Assembly: GCF_000265245.1 (NCBI RefSeq)
Contig: NZ_AJKS02000010.1
Coordinates: 44,128-108,127 of the forward strand
Reading direction: 5' to 3'
Length of the DNA: 64,000 bases
From: Halomonas smyrnensis AAD6
Lineage (GTDB): Bacteria > Pseudomonadota > Gammaproteobacteria > Pseudomonadales > Halomonadaceae
The position numbers and the translations under genes are program-made. Shown here in pieces: positions 1 to 13,290 of the stretch (the stretch's first letter is position 1; each line of letters starts with the position of its first letter). The notes beneath the pieces were generated by a model, which was given only the letters and a program-made list of their open reading frames with translations, made no database searches and was not told the origin of the DNA.

Positions 1-133
1 CCTCGGCGAGGATCCGTTCGCGCAGGTCGTGAGACAGCTGGTCCGGGCGGTTGAAGGCGTTGGACACGCTGGCCGTGGACACGCCGAGGTGTTGGGCCAG
101 CTCCTTCAGGGTGATGCGGCGTGACGAAGACAC
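1..133 (-). CDS. LacI-family transcriptional regulator, N-terminus only (cut by window edge)
   Basis: Only the first 44 codons lie in the window. Reading leftwards from a GTG at 133, the product contains a typical LacI helix-turn-helix (ITLKELAQHLGVSTASVSNAF) near residues 7-27, where the second helix enters the major groove. The ligand-binding domain lies outside the window. The GTG start is chosen because the HTH begins within ten residues and a GAGAAG-like ribosome site lies upstream. It sits downstream of the alpha-glucoside operon on the same strand, so it is probably its repressor, as AglR is for aglEFGAK in rhizobia. A palindrome just upstream (173-186) matches those near aglE and suggests autoregulation. 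The family is certain; the ligand is inferred from context. Confidence 0.85.
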   Translation of the reverse strand, partial: MSSSRRITLKELAQHLGVSTASVSNAFNRPDQLSHDLRERILAE

Positions 134-172
134 GGAATGGCTCGCTTCTCTGGCGGCGATACGGGGTCGCCT

Positions 173-186
173 CTGAATCGATTTAG
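173..186. promoter_or_regulatory. Probable LacI-type operator, autoregulatory copy
   Basis: The sequence CTGAATCGATTTAG differs at two positions from the perfect palindrome CTTAATCGATTAAG at 7999-8012. It lies about 40 bp upstream of the LacI-type gene. Central ATCGAT-like palindromes are common LacI-family targets. Confidence 0.6.
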
Positions 187-305
187 TTAGGGGCCTATCC
201 TAGCCGCACCTGCCGGCGATGAACAGTGACCGAGGGCCGCTTCATCGGCGGTATGCCCGTCCGTGTCGTGGCGCGGGCGGGCATGGTGAGCGGCGTCGGA
301 CGGCG

Positions 306-1952
306 TCAGGGGCAGGCCAGCCAGGCGGCGGTACCCGGCCACAGGCGCAGGGCGTTGCCCCGACGATGGGGAGACGGCATTCCCGGCAGGTCTAGGACGC
401 TTACAGCGCCGAAGCCGGTGGCCAGCTCGTCGAGGGAAATATCGGACGGTGTATCCCCATGGCCGAGATGCGCCAGGCACAGCAGGCGGCGGTCACCGAG
501 CGTGCGAATCATGCCGAAGACCTCTTCGGGCAGGGCCTCGGGGGCGATCAGCTGCTGGTCGCCCTGACGCAGGAGGTCGCTGTCGGCGCGCCGCCGGAGC
601 AGTTGGCGGACCCGGTTCAGCAGGCTGTCGGGCGCCTGTTCCTGGTGCTCCACGGCCAGTGGCCGGTGGCGCGCGTCGACCGGCAGCCAGGGGGAGGCGC
701 CTTCGTCACAGAAGCCGCCGTTGGCGGACTCTTCCCAGACCATCGGTGTGCGGCAGCCGTCGCGGCCCTTGACCTCCGGCCACAGGTTGATGCCGAAGGG
801 GGCCTGCAGGTCCTCATAGGCCAGCTCGGCCTCGGGCAGGCCCAGCTCCTCGCCCTGATAGAGGCAGAGGCTGCCGCGCAGCGAACAGAGCACCGTCAGT
901 GCCAGCAGGGCGCGCTCCTGGCCCCAGCTGCTGGCGCTGCGCTGGACGTCGTGGTTGGAAAGTGCCCAGCAGGGCCAGGTGTCGTCGCCGAGTTCGGCGA
1001 AGCGCGCCAGGACGCCGTGGAGCTCGCGCGCCTCACCGGTGCTGTCCAGCAGGTCGAAGGTATAGGCCATGTGCAGGCGCGACTCGCCGGCGGTATAGGC
1101 GGCCATGGTCGGCAGCGGATCGTTGCCGCCGATCTCGCCCACGGTGGTCGAGCCCGGGTATTCGTCGAGCAGGGCGCGGACACGCTCGAGGAACGCCAGG
1201 TTCTCGGGCTGCTCGATGTTGTGTCGCTGGCACTGGTAGCTCTGCGGATTGCCGGGCCGGCGTTGATCGAGAGGCATCGGCGGATTGTCGGTGAGGGCGC
1301 GGTCGTGGAAGTAGTAATTGACCACATCGAAGCGGAAGCCATCGACGCCGAGTTCCAGCCAGAAGCGCAGGTTGTCGAGCTGCGACTGCTGTACCTCGGG
1401 ATGATGGAAATTGAGGTCCGGCTGGCTGGGCAGGAAGTTGTGCAGGTAGTACTGCCGGCGACGGGCATCGAAGGTCCAGGCGCGACCGCTGAAGGCCGCC
1501 ATCCAGTTGTTGGGTGGATTGCCATCGGGCTCGGAGTCGGCCCAGACATACCAGTCGGCCTTGGGATTGGTGCGGTCCCGGCGGCTCTCCTGGAACCAGA
1601 CATGCCGGTCCGAGCTGTGCGACAGCACCTGGTCGATGATCACCCGCAGCCCGAGCTCGTGGGCGCGGTCGACCAGGGCGCGGAAGTCGTCGAGCGTGCC
1701 GAACATCGGGTCGACGTCGCGATAGTCGGCGACGTCATAGCCGAAGTCGTCCATCGGCGAGGTGAAGAAGGGCGACAGCCAGATGGCATCGACACCGAGG
1801 CTCGCCACATGCTCGAGCCGCGACGTGATGCCGGGCAGATCACCGATGCCGTCGCCGTTGGCGTCCATGAAGCTGCGCGGGTAGATCTGGTAGATCGTGG
1901 CGCCGCGCCACCAGTCGTGCCGCGAATCGTCCTGAGCGTGAAATAACGGCAT
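306..1952 (-). CDS. GH13 alpha-glucosidase, second paralogue of the agl operon
   Basis: A 548-residue cytoplasmic glycoside hydrolase family 13 enzyme with no signal peptide, expected to hydrolyse alpha-glucosides such as maltose or sucrose brought in by the adjacent ABC transporter. The (beta/alpha)8 motifs are visible: IYQIYPRSF near residue 20, GFRFDV with catalytic nucleophile Asp209, VGEIG with acid/base Glu273, and SNHD with transition-state Asp335. It is clearly paralogous to the enzyme at 3176-4822 but more diverged, especially in the C-terminal beta domain. It is the last gene of the operon, 70 bp after the ATPase gene. The duplication suggests different linkage or chain-length preference; that is inference. 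It could equally be annotated oligo-1,6-glucosidase. Confidence 0.88.
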   Translation of the reverse strand: MPLFHAQDDSRHDWWRGATIYQIYPRSFMDANGDGIGDLPGITSRLEHVASLGVDAIWLSPFFTSPMDDFGYDVADYRDVDPMFGTLDDFRALVDRAHELGLRVIIDQVLSHSSDRHVWFQESRRDRTNPKADWYVWADSEPDGNPPNNWMAAFSGRAWTFDARRRQYYLHNFLPSQPDLNFHHPEVQQSQLDNLRFWLELGVDGFRFDVVNYYFHDRALTDNPPMPLDQRRPGNPQSYQCQRHNIEQPENLAFLERVRALLDEYPGSTTVGEIGGNDPLPTMAAYTAGESRLHMAYTFDLLDSTGEARELHGVLARFAELGDDTWPCWALSNHDVQRSASSWGQERALLALTVLCSLRGSLCLYQGEELGLPEAELAYEDLQAPFGINLWPEVKGRDGCRTPMVWEESANGGFCDEGASPWLPVDARHRPLAVEHQEQAPDSLLNRVRQLLRRRADSDLLRQGDQQLIAPEALPEEVFGMIRTLGDRRLLCLAHLGHGDTPSDISLDELATGFGAVSVLDLPGMPSPHRRGNALRLWPGTAAWLACP

Positions 1953-2022
1953 GCGGGTCTCCAGAGACAGGAGCCGAGGCTCCCGTCACAGGGGGAAGAG
2001 AAAGGAAAATACGGGTGTCGAT

Positions 2023-3129
<1,107 letters not shown>

Positions 3130-3175
3130 CTTGCGACTCCCGGCCGGCGCCTTGGCGCCGGCCTCTGGAAAGAGG

Positions 3176-4822
3176 TTAATCGAGCGAGATAAAGGCGGCC
3201 TGGTAGGCCGGCAGAATTAACTGCGAGGCCTCAAGGCTGGTCCGGAAACCGGGGCCCTCGAGCAGCGTGGCGTGCTCGCCAACAGATGCCGGCAGCGGAG
3301 TCTCCCGTGGCTCGCCGGTCAGGTTGAAGACGCACAGCAGCCGCTCGCCGTCCGCCTCGCGGAGGAAGCCGAGCAGGTCCTCGCCGACTTCGACCAGGCG
3401 GATCTCACCCTCGATCAGGGCCGCATGCTGCCGGCGGAAGGCCAGCATGGCGCGGGTGGCATTGAGCACCGAATCGGCGTCGTCCTGCTGATTGGCGACG
3501 GCCAGCGGCAGGTGGCGCTCCTCGACCGGCAGCCAGGGCTCGACGGAGGAGAAGCCGCCCTGTTCGCCATGGGTCCAGGGCATCGGCGTGCGGCAGCCGT
3601 CGCGACCCTTGAATTCCGGCCACAGCACCTTGCCGTAGGGATCCTGAATACGCTCGAAGGGCACCTCGGCCTCCGGCAGGCCTAGCTCCTCGCCCTGGTA
3701 GAGGCAGACGCTGCCGCGCAGCGACAGCACCATGGCCAGCGCCACCTTGGGGTAGGCGACGGGGTCCTCGTCGGCGCCCCAGCGGGTCGCGCTTCTCATC
3801 ACATCGTGGTTGGACAGCGCCCAGCAGGGCCAGGCGTCGCCGGCCAGGCGCTGGAAGCGTTCGATCACCTCGCGGATGTAGCCGGCGGAGTGCGGGGCAT
3901 TGAGCAGGTCGAAGCCGTAGGCCATATGCAGCTTGTCGCCGCCGGCGGTGTATTCGGCCATGCGCTCGAGCGGATTGTCGTCGCCGATCTCGCCGACCGT
4001 GGTGGTGCCCGGGAACTCGTCCATCAGGGCGCGCAGCTCCTTGAGGAAGTCGAGGTTCTCCGGGCGGCTCAGGTCATAGACGTGGCGCTGCCAGGTGTAG
4101 GGGTTGGTGTCCGGCGCGCCCAGGGTCTTGGCCTCGCCCGCCGGCACCGGCGGGTTGTCGCGAAGCTCCTGGTCGTGGAAGTAGAAGTTGACGGTGTCGA
4201 GGCGGAAGCCGTCGACGCCGAGCTCGAGCCAGAAACGCAGGTTGTCGAGCTGGGCCTGCCTGGCCTCGGGATGGTGGAAGTTCACGTCCGGCTGGCTTTT
4301 CAGGAAGTTGTGCAGATAGTACTGCTGGCGGCGCGAATCGAAGGTCCAGGCCGAGCCGCCGAAGATCGACAGCCAGTTGTTGGGCGGTGTGCCGTCGGGC
4401 TTGGGGTCCGCCCACACGAACCAGTCGGCCTTGTCGTTGGTGCGGTCCTGGCGGCTCTCCTGGAACCAGGGGTGCTGATCCGAGGTATGGCTGATCACCT
4501 GATCGATCATCACCTTCAGGCCCAGGGCATGGGCGCGTGCCAGCAGCGCCTTGAAGTCGTCGAGGGTGCCGAACATCGGGTCGACGTCGCGGTAGTCGCT
4601 GATGTCGTAGCCGAAGTCGAGCATCGGCGAGGTGAAGAAGGGCGACAGCCAGATGCCGTCGACGCCCAGCGAGGCCACATAGTCGAGCTTCTCGGTGATG
4701 CCGGCCAGGTCGCCGATGCCATCGCCGTTGCTGTCCATGAAGCTGCGCGGATAGATCTGATAGATGACGCCACCGCGCCACCAGATGGTTGAGTCTTGCA
4801 TCTTGGATTCCATTGATGACAT
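3176..4822 (-). CDS. aglA: GH13 alpha-glucosidase, HaG-like
   Basis: A 548-residue GH13 alpha-glucosidase, cytoplasmic, acting on alpha-1,4-linked disaccharides and sucrose. It closely resembles the Halomonas sp. H11 enzyme HaG, which is stimulated by monovalent cations and transfers glucose to alcohols. Visible motifs are IYQIYPRSF, FRLDTVNFYF with nucleophile Asp209, VGEIGDDNP with acid/base Glu278, and a SNHD motif. The start at 4822 has a good AAGGGA ribosome site and lies five bases after the permease stop. An internal ATG at 4801 would give MQDS as the N-terminus and number the catalytic residues 202 and 271, exactly as in HaG, so it may be the true start. The same frame stays open upstream through aglG, but that part is not protein-like. 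Confidence 0.93.
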   Translation of the reverse strand: MSSMESKMQDSTIWWRGGVIYQIYPRSFMDSNGDGIGDLAGITEKLDYVASLGVDGIWLSPFFTSPMLDFGYDISDYRDVDPMFGTLDDFKALLARAHALGLKVMIDQVISHTSDQHPWFQESRQDRTNDKADWFVWADPKPDGTPPNNWLSIFGGSAWTFDSRRQQYYLHNFLKSQPDVNFHHPEARQAQLDNLRFWLELGVDGFRLDTVNFYFHDQELRDNPPVPAGEAKTLGAPDTNPYTWQRHVYDLSRPENLDFLKELRALMDEFPGTTTVGEIGDDNPLERMAEYTAGGDKLHMAYGFDLLNAPHSAGYIREVIERFQRLAGDAWPCWALSNHDVMRSATRWGADEDPVAYPKVALAMVLSLRGSVCLYQGEELGLPEAEVPFERIQDPYGKVLWPEFKGRDGCRTPMPWTHGEQGGFSSVEPWLPVEERHLPLAVANQQDDADSVLNATRAMLAFRRQHAALIEGEIRLVEVGEDLLGFLREADGERLLCVFNLTGEPRETPLPASVGEHATLLEGPGFRTSLEASQLILPAYQAAFISLD

Positions 4823-4827
4823 GAAGC

Positions 4828-6641
<1,814 letters not shown>

Positions 6642-6653
6642 CTCGACCTCCGG

Positions 6654-7922
6654 TTACCAGCGACGACGCTTGATGCGCGACAGTTCGCTATCCAGCTGCG
6701 AGACCGCCTCGGCGCCGGTCATGTTGCCGGAGAGCACGCTGTGGATGGCGTTGAAGAAACTGTTGCTGACGCGGCCGTAGTTGTCGCCGGTGGGGGCGGA
6801 GGGCCGTGCCACGGCATTGGTGAAGGTTTCGAAGAGGGTGCCGAAGAAGGGGACGGCGGTCAGCACTTCCTCGTCTTCATAGAGGCTGGCGATGGTCGGG
6901 TTGTAGGCGCCCTCGATGGCGCGGCGCTTCTGTTCGGCTTCACCGGTCAGGAAGGCCACCAGCTCGGCGGCGAGCTCGGGATTCTCGCTGTACTTGGAGA
7001 CCGCCAGGTTCCAGCCTCCGAGCGTCGCCGCGGTATCTCCATTCGGTCCATGGGGCAGCTTGACCACGCCGACCTCGCCGGCCACCTCGCTGTCCTCGCT
7101 CTGGGCCAGCGACCAGGCATAGGGCCAGTTGCGCATGAACACCGCATTGCCGGACTGGAAGACGCCGCGGGCCTCTTCCTCGGTGTAGTTGAGTGCGCCG
7201 GCCGGCGAGATGTCGCCGATCCAGCCGGCGGCCAGATCGAGGGCCGCGGCGGCGTTCTCGTTGTCAATGGTGATCTCTCCGCCGTCGTCGACCAGGGTGC
7301 CGCCGCCTTGGCTCGCCACCCATTCCAGGGCATTGCAGGTCAGGCCCTCGTAGGCGCGACCCTGGAAGACATAGCCCCACATCTGGTCGTTGCCGTCGGC
7401 GCGCTCGGCGGCCTGGATCTCCTCGGCGATGGCGGTCATCTCCTCCCAGGTCTCGGGCGCCTCGAAGCCGTGCTGCTCGAGCAGATCCGTGCGGTAGTAG
7501 AGCACCCCGGCGTCGGTGAACCAGGGCATCGCCACCAGACGCTCGTCGACGGTGTTGTTGGCGACGATGGTCTCGAAGTGGCCGTCGGCGGCCTCTTCGC
7601 CGATGGCCTCGTTGAGGTCGAGCAGGTGATTGGCCAGCAGGCCCGGCCAGACCACGTCGATCTGCATCACGTCGATGTCGCTGGATTGTGCGGAGAGGAT
7701 CTGCTGATAGAGCGACAGTCGCTCGGTGGAGGAGTTGGGCGTGGAGACGATCTCCACGTCGTGGCCGGTCTCGTCTTCCCAGGCCGCGACGCCCTCCTCG
7801 CACAGGGCCAGCTCGGCACCGACGGCGCCGCAGGAGATGGTCAGTTCAGCGGACAGGGCCGCGGGAGCGCCTGTCGCGCCCAGCAGGGCGAGTCCAGAGA
7901 CGATCAGGGACTTGCGTTGCAT
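6654..7922 (-). CDS. aglE: Alpha-glucoside ABC transporter substrate-binding protein
   Basis: A 422-residue periplasmic solute-binding protein of family 1 (maltose-binding type). Residues 1-25 form a signal peptide with a Lys/Arg start, hydrophobic core and probable cleavage after ALSA. The mature part has the expected two-lobe pattern with hinge-crossing segments. It is the first gene of the operon and so is read most directly from the operator-bearing promoter region. The C-terminus ends in an unusual basic tail, KRRRW. The sugar specificity comes from context. Confidence 0.92.
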   Translation of the reverse strand: MQRKSLIVSGLALLGATGAPAALSAELTISCGAVGAELALCEEGVAAWEDETGHDVEIVSTPNSSTERLSLYQQILSAQSSDIDVMQIDVVWPGLLANHLLDLNEAIGEEAADGHFETIVANNTVDERLVAMPWFTDAGVLYYRTDLLEQHGFEAPETWEEMTAIAEEIQAAERADGNDQMWGYVFQGRAYEGLTCNALEWVASQGGGTLVDDGGEITIDNENAAAALDLAAGWIGDISPAGALNYTEEEARGVFQSGNAVFMRNWPYAWSLAQSEDSEVAGEVGVVKLPHGPNGDTAATLGGWNLAVSKYSENPELAAELVAFLTGEAEQKRRAIEGAYNPTIASLYEDEEVLTAVPFFGTLFETFTNAVARPSAPTGDNYGRVSNSFFNAIHSVLSGNMTGAEAVSQLDSELSRIKRRRW

Positions 7923-7998
7923 GGCGTATCCTCGTCACTTGTTGTTGTAGGGCCGGCATGGCAAAGACACGCGTCTCATGTCGCGATGCCGGTGTCGT

Positions 7999-8012
7999 CT
8001 TAATCGATTAAG
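7999..8012. promoter_or_regulatory. LacI-type operator, perfect palindrome upstream of aglE
   Basis: CTTAATCGATTAAG is a perfect 14-bp palindrome 77 bp upstream of the aglE start, in the 366-bp divergent gap 7923-8288. The gap is otherwise AT-rich for this genome and should hold both the agl and porin promoters. I did not assign -35/-10 boxes. Confidence 0.75.
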
Positions 8013-8179
8013 ATATGGTGCTCAGTTAAGCGACGCGCCGTCGGTGGTGCAACCTAGACTTTGGTCGCGCAAGGTGCCGGCTATCGGCGTTGAATGTTGT
8101 TTACTTACTATTTATTAACGCGTTTGAACGGGTTTTAGACATAAGTCGTGTGTTTTTCGCGTTCTATTCCAACTACCTT

Positions 8180-9806
<1,627 letters not shown>

Positions 9807-9840
9807 CAAGAATCTCTGGTCGAGTGCTGTTTCGATGCTT

Positions 9841-9867
9841 GCCCGCGACCGAGGTCGCGGGCGTTTT
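9841..9867 (+). terminator. Rho-independent terminator after the porin gene
   Basis: GCCCGCGACC and GGTCGCGGGC form a perfect stem with a tiny loop, followed by GTTTTC. It lies 35 bp after the porin stop. Confidence 0.85.
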
Positions 9868-9937
9868 CGTTGGCGGGTCTACGCCGTCAGTAGCAACAGG
9901 GGAGCGCGTCGCGATAGGAGGGCGTCCGAGGCCAGCG

Positions 9938-10870
9938 TTACAGCGTCAGCAGGAACAGGATCAGCGGCGGCGAGAGCAGCGAGAGGATAAAGCCCGAGAC
10001 CACCGCCACCGGCACGCAGTTGACGCCGCCGTGCTGCTGGATCACCGGCAGGGTGAAGTCCATGGAGGTGGCGCCGCCGTAGCCGATGGCCAGCGCCGGG
10101 TGACGGCCGATCACCAGCGGGATCAGCACGAAGGCCAGCAGCTCGCGGCCCAGGTCGTTGAAGAAGGCCACGCCGCCCAGCAGCGGTCCCAGCGCGTCGC
10201 CGATCAGGATGCCCGACAGCGAGTACCAGCCGAAGCCGGCGGCCATGGCCAGGCCCTCGTTCCAGGAAAGGTCGAGCAGCGGGGCGGCGACCAGCCCGCC
10301 GATCAGCGAGCTGGCGCCCAGGGTCACGGCGATGGCCAGCCCGTGGCGGTTGAGCAGGATCTGCCTGAGCGGCATGCCGGAGTTCCTGAGCTGGCAGCCG
10401 ATCAGCACCAGCAGGGCGTAGAGCACCCATTCCGACAGGCGCTCTGCCCAGGCGAAGGGCGCCTCGGCGCCGCCGAACAGAACATGGATCAGAAGGCCGA
10501 GCACGATGCCGGCGAACACCACCCCGACCAGCGCCAGCGAGCCGGCCATGGCGGCCAGCTTGCTGGTGGGCGCGCCGTCCACCGCCTGGCTCGAGTCCAC
10601 GGCCAGGCGCAGCCTCCGCGACAGCCAGCCCAGGGCGACGAGGTTGAAGGCCGAGGTCACGCCGAGCAGCGCAAGCGCTTGGCCGCCCATGCGCGAGAAC
10701 TGGCCGCCGAGGTCGTCGAGCCCGGCCAGGCTCACGCCCATCAGCAGCAGGATGGCGTAGATCGCGGCGCTGACGCCGCGGTTGATCGCCGCCATGACGG
10801 CATCGTGACGCACCCGGACCAGATAGCCGAGGATCAGCGGCAGCAGGACGATCAGCAGTCCGGTGAGCAT
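9938..10870 (-). CDS. lysO: LysO-type lysine exporter (DUF340 family)
   Basis: A 310-residue inner-membrane protein with eight or more hydrophobic segments, matching the LysO/YbjE family that exports L-lysine and thialysine in E. coli. Supporting features are the N-terminal pair of short helices, the LIGCQLRNSG stretch, the GWYSLSGILI segment, and the acidic FFNDLGRELLAF motif, where the Asp and Glu resemble residues needed for transport. The start at 10870 has an AAGGAACT ribosome site. It follows the DUF3108 gene on the same strand with a 94-bp gap that contains a hairpin (10904-10920). No lysine riboswitch was seen. Confidence 0.85.
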   Translation of the reverse strand: MLTGLLIVLLPLILGYLVRVRHDAVMAAINRGVSAAIYAILLLMGVSLAGLDDLGGQFSRMGGQALALLGVTSAFNLVALGWLSRRLRLAVDSSQAVDGAPTSKLAAMAGSLALVGVVFAGIVLGLLIHVLFGGAEAPFAWAERLSEWVLYALLVLIGCQLRNSGMPLRQILLNRHGLAIAVTLGASSLIGGLVAAPLLDLSWNEGLAMAAGFGWYSLSGILIGDALGPLLGGVAFFNDLGRELLAFVLIPLVIGRHPALAIGYGGATSMDFTLPVIQQHGGVNCVPVAVVSGFILSLLSPPLILFLLTL

Positions 10871-10964
10871 GCGAGAGTTCCTTCCCTGATTCTTTCCCGT
10901 TCGGGCCGTCGGCGACGGCCAAAACCGGTCACTCTAGCAGCTTGTTGGCGCCGGGGCAGCGGCC

Positions 10965-11621
10965 TCAGTCGCCGCCGAGCCGGGTCAGCGACAGGCGGCT
11001 CTTGCGCTCGCCGTCGCGGTAGTAGGCCATGCCCAGCAGCAGGCCCGGGCGCCGGGCATCGAAGGTGATCTCCATGCGGCGGTCGTCCTCGTCGGGTTCG
11101 GCCAGCGTCACCCGCACCGCCTCGAAGCGCCCCGTCGGCAGGGTCACGGGCGCGCGATCCAGCACCCGATAGTCGAGCCGTTCCTCGCGGCCGCGGTGGT
11201 CGCGATAGCGCAGCCGGCCCCGGTCGTCGGCGTCGTCGATGACGCGGCGGGCCAGCGCCACCAGGGCGCTCTGGCGATCGGGCAGCGGGGCCAGATCGTC
11301 CCGTTCCAGCGAGTAGGCGCGGCTGATGCCCAGCAGCGAGTAGCCGGCGGCGTAGTGCAGCGAGCTGACCCGCTCGTCGTCGAGCCGGAAGCGGCCCCAT
11401 TCGTGGCCCCTGGCGCCGGGCAGGCTAGCGCGCATCTCGCTCTGCCAGTGGCCGGCTTCCTGCGACAGTCGGTGGTCGATATCGATGTCCGGCCAGCCCG
11501 AGACCTCCAGGTGGTAGCGGGCGTCGAAGGGCTGGGGTGCGGTGGCGGCCAGGCTCGGCAGGGCCGTGATCAACAGCGCCAGGCCCAGCAGCCGGGCGCG
11601 GCGCGGCAGGCGAAACGTCAT
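10965..11621 (-). CDS. DUF3108 domain-containing exported protein
   Basis: A 218-residue protein with a signal peptide (LRLPRR-type basic start, hydrophobic core, LAATAPQ cleavage region near residue 25). The rest is beta-rich with many charged residues and resembles DUF3108 proteins, which are periplasmic and of unknown function. The ATG at 11621 is chosen over upstream starts because it has a GAGGAA ribosome site and opens directly on the signal peptide. No catalytic motif could be identified. Co-orientation with lysO may mean co-transcription, though a hairpin lies between them. Confidence 0.7.
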   Translation of the reverse strand: MTFRLPRRARLLGLALLITALPSLAATAPQPFDARYHLEVSGWPDIDIDHRLSQEAGHWQSEMRASLPGARGHEWGRFRLDDERVSSLHYAAGYSLLGISRAYSLERDDLAPLPDRQSALVALARRVIDDADDRGRLRYRDHRGREERLDYRVLDRAPVTLPTGRFEAVRVTLAEPDEDDRRMEITFDARRPGLLLGMAYYRDGERKSRLSLTRLGGD

Positions 11622-11807
11622 CGGGAATTCCTCGCGGGAAAGAGCATCGGGGTGACTCGATTGAGAGGGCGCGGCGGCCGCCGGGTTCCCCGCCGGGCAT
11701 GCTCGACGGTGATCTCGTTGACGCCTCGCTGGCATGGCCGCGTCATCGATGAGCGGTTAGGCTGGCGGGGCAGGCTCCCATTTTCGTCTTTCACAGGAGG
11801 TGTTGTC

Positions 11808-12365
11808 ATGGCCAGACTGCTGCTTATCGCCGGCGACTTCGTCGAGGACTACGAGATCATGGTGCCGTTCCAGGCCCTGCAGGCCATGGGCCACCGGGTG
11901 GACGCGGTGTGCCCCGAGAAGCGCGAGGGCGACAGCATCCGCACCGCCATCCACGACTTCGAGGGCGACCAGACCTACACCGAGAAGCCGGGGCACAACT
12001 TCACCCTCAACGCCACCTTCGCCGAGGTCGCCGCCGGCGACTACGACGCGCTGGTGATTCCCGGCGGCCGGGCGCCGGAGTACCTGCGCCTGGACGAGCG
12101 GGTGCTGGAGCTGGTGCGCCACTTCTTCGACGCCGACAAGCCGGTGGCCGCCATCTGCCACGGTGCCCAGCTGCTGGCCGCCGCGGTGTCGCTGGCCGAC
12201 TACCGGGTCTCGGCCTATCCCGCCTGCGCCCCGGAGGTGCACCTGGCCGGCGGCGACTACGCCGAGATCGGCATGGACGAGGCCATCGTCAGCGGCAAGC
12301 TGGTGACCGCCCCGGCCTGGCCGGCGCATCCGGCCTGGCTGGCGCGCTTCAACGAGCTGCTGTAA
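11808..12365 (+). CDS. DJ-1/PfpI family protein (type 1 glutamine amidotransferase fold)
   Basis: A 185-residue cytoplasmic protein of the DJ-1/PfpI superfamily. The nucleophile elbow AICHGAQLL carries the conserved cysteine near residue 118, with an adjacent His, and a conserved Glu lies early in DFVEDYE. The segment [15 protein letters not shown] is characteristic of PfpI/YhbO proteins. Members act as stress proteins, and deglycase, glyoxalase or peptidase activities have been claimed for the family. The start has a very strong CAGGAGG ribosome site. It stands alone between divergent and convergent genes, so context does not sharpen the function. Confidence 0.88.
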   Translation: MARLLLIAGDFVEDYEIMVPFQALQAMGHRVDAVCPEKREGDSIRTAIHDFEGDQTYTEKPGHNFTLNATFAEVAAGDYDALVIPGGRAPEYLRLDERVLELVRHFFDADKPVAAICHGAQLLAAAVSLADYRVSAYPACAPEVHLAGGDYAEIGMDEAIVSGKLVTAPAWPAHPAWLARFNELL

Positions 12366-12389
12366 GTCGGCGCTGCCCCGGCAAAGGCG

Positions 12390-12515
12390 TCAGGGCGTCT
12401 CGTCGGTCCGGCGGGCGAGGCGCTCGGATAGTGTGACCGGATCGTCGCCCTCGAGTCGCGCCAGTCGGCGCAGGGTGGTCGGCAGGCGTTCGAGGTCCCG
12501 CGCAACCCGCTCCCG
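12390..12515 (-). other. Possible small ORF or gene remnant
   Basis: In the 287-bp gap between the DJ-1-like gene and pncA, the minus strand carries about 40 codons ending in LARRTDETP and a stop at 12390. The composition looks protein-like (ERLPTTLRRLARLEGDDPVT) with the GC-rich third positions of real genes here. The frame stays open upstream but loses protein character and has no ATG with a ribosome site. It may be the tail of a decayed gene or a small protein with an unusual start. Nothing else was seen in this gap. Confidence 0.2.
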
Positions 12516-12652
12516 GGCGGCGGAAGACCGGCTGGCACCCGGGCCGATGGATCCTGCCGGGGGAGTGCTTGAGCTTCGGGGCCCGGCACATGCCACCCGC
12601 CGGCAGGACAGCTCCTCGACGCTCGGCGGGCCGATACGGCATGGCGTGTCCC

Positions 12653-13222
12653 TCACGGCATGATCGTGGCGCCGGCCCCGGCGAAGGCGGCCCGGCAGTC
12701 GGCCACGGCCTGCGGGTCCACCGCCGCGCTGAGCGATTCGAGCAGCAGGGTCTCGAAGCCGTGCCGGCAGGCGTCGAGCACCGTGGCACGCACGCAGACG
12801 TCCAGCGCCAGGCCGCAGACGATCACCCGGGTGACGCCGCGCTCGCGCAGGTAGCCGGCCAGGCCGGTGCCGTCGAAGGCCGAGTAGGCGTCGGCGTCGA
12901 AGGCGGTGGCCTTGCTGACGCGGAGCGTATCGGCGTCGAGGTCGAGCTCTGGGTGGAAGTCGGCGCCGGGGGTGTCCTGCACGCAGTGCACCGGCCAGGG
13001 GCCGCCGCGGTGGACGAAGCTGACATGATCGATGGGGTGCCAGTCCCGGGAGGCGACGATCGGCGCACCGCCGGCCCGGGCGGCGGCGATCTCGGCGTTG
13101 ACGCCCGGCACCAGGGCGTTGCTGCCGGCGACGGCCAGGGCGCCGCCCTCGCAGAAGTCGTTCTGCATGTCCACCACCAGCAGCGCGTCCGCGGGGCCGT
13201 AGTCCAGCTGGGCTTGCGGCAT
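12653..13222 (-). CDS. pncA: Nicotinamidase
   Basis: A 189-residue isochorismatase-fold hydrolase that deamidates nicotinamide to nicotinate in NAD salvage. The catalytic Asp is in VVDMQNDF near residue 18, and metal ligands are in RDWHPIDHVSF. The Lys is in VSKATAFD, and the nucleophilic Cys in VCGLALDVCVRAT follows the family cis-peptide region. Length fits PncA. The start at 13222 has a GGAGGAAAC ribosome site; upstream starts in the same frame give non-protein-like sequence. Confidence 0.92.
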   Translation of the reverse strand: MPQAQLDYGPADALLVVDMQNDFCEGGALAVAGSNALVPGVNAEIAAARAGGAPIVASRDWHPIDHVSFVHRGGPWPVHCVQDTPGADFHPELDLDADTLRVSKATAFDADAYSAFDGTGLAGYLRERGVTRVIVCGLALDVCVRATVLDACRHGFETLLLESLSAAVDPQAVADCRAAFAGAGATIMP

Positions 13223-13290
13223 CGTTTCCTCCTTCGGGGTCGCTGACGTCCCCTTCAGCGTATGCCCTGAGCCGGCGTCTGTGTCGGGCA

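Noticed and set aside
459..1946. 495-codon open frame on the plus strand opposite the GH13 gene
   Set aside because: It is an antisense shadow caused by high GC at third positions; the translation is Gly/Ala/Val-rich with no domain, while the minus strand has an intact enzyme.
10904..10920. Hairpin GGCCGTC-GGC-GACGGCC considered as terminator between the DUF3108 gene and lysO
   Set aside because: For minus-strand transcription the T-run precedes the stem, so it is not a standard terminator in the needed direction.
12569..13246. Plus-strand frame opposite pncA
   Set aside because: It is antisense to an intact nicotinamidase with all catalytic motifs, and has no recognisable domain.
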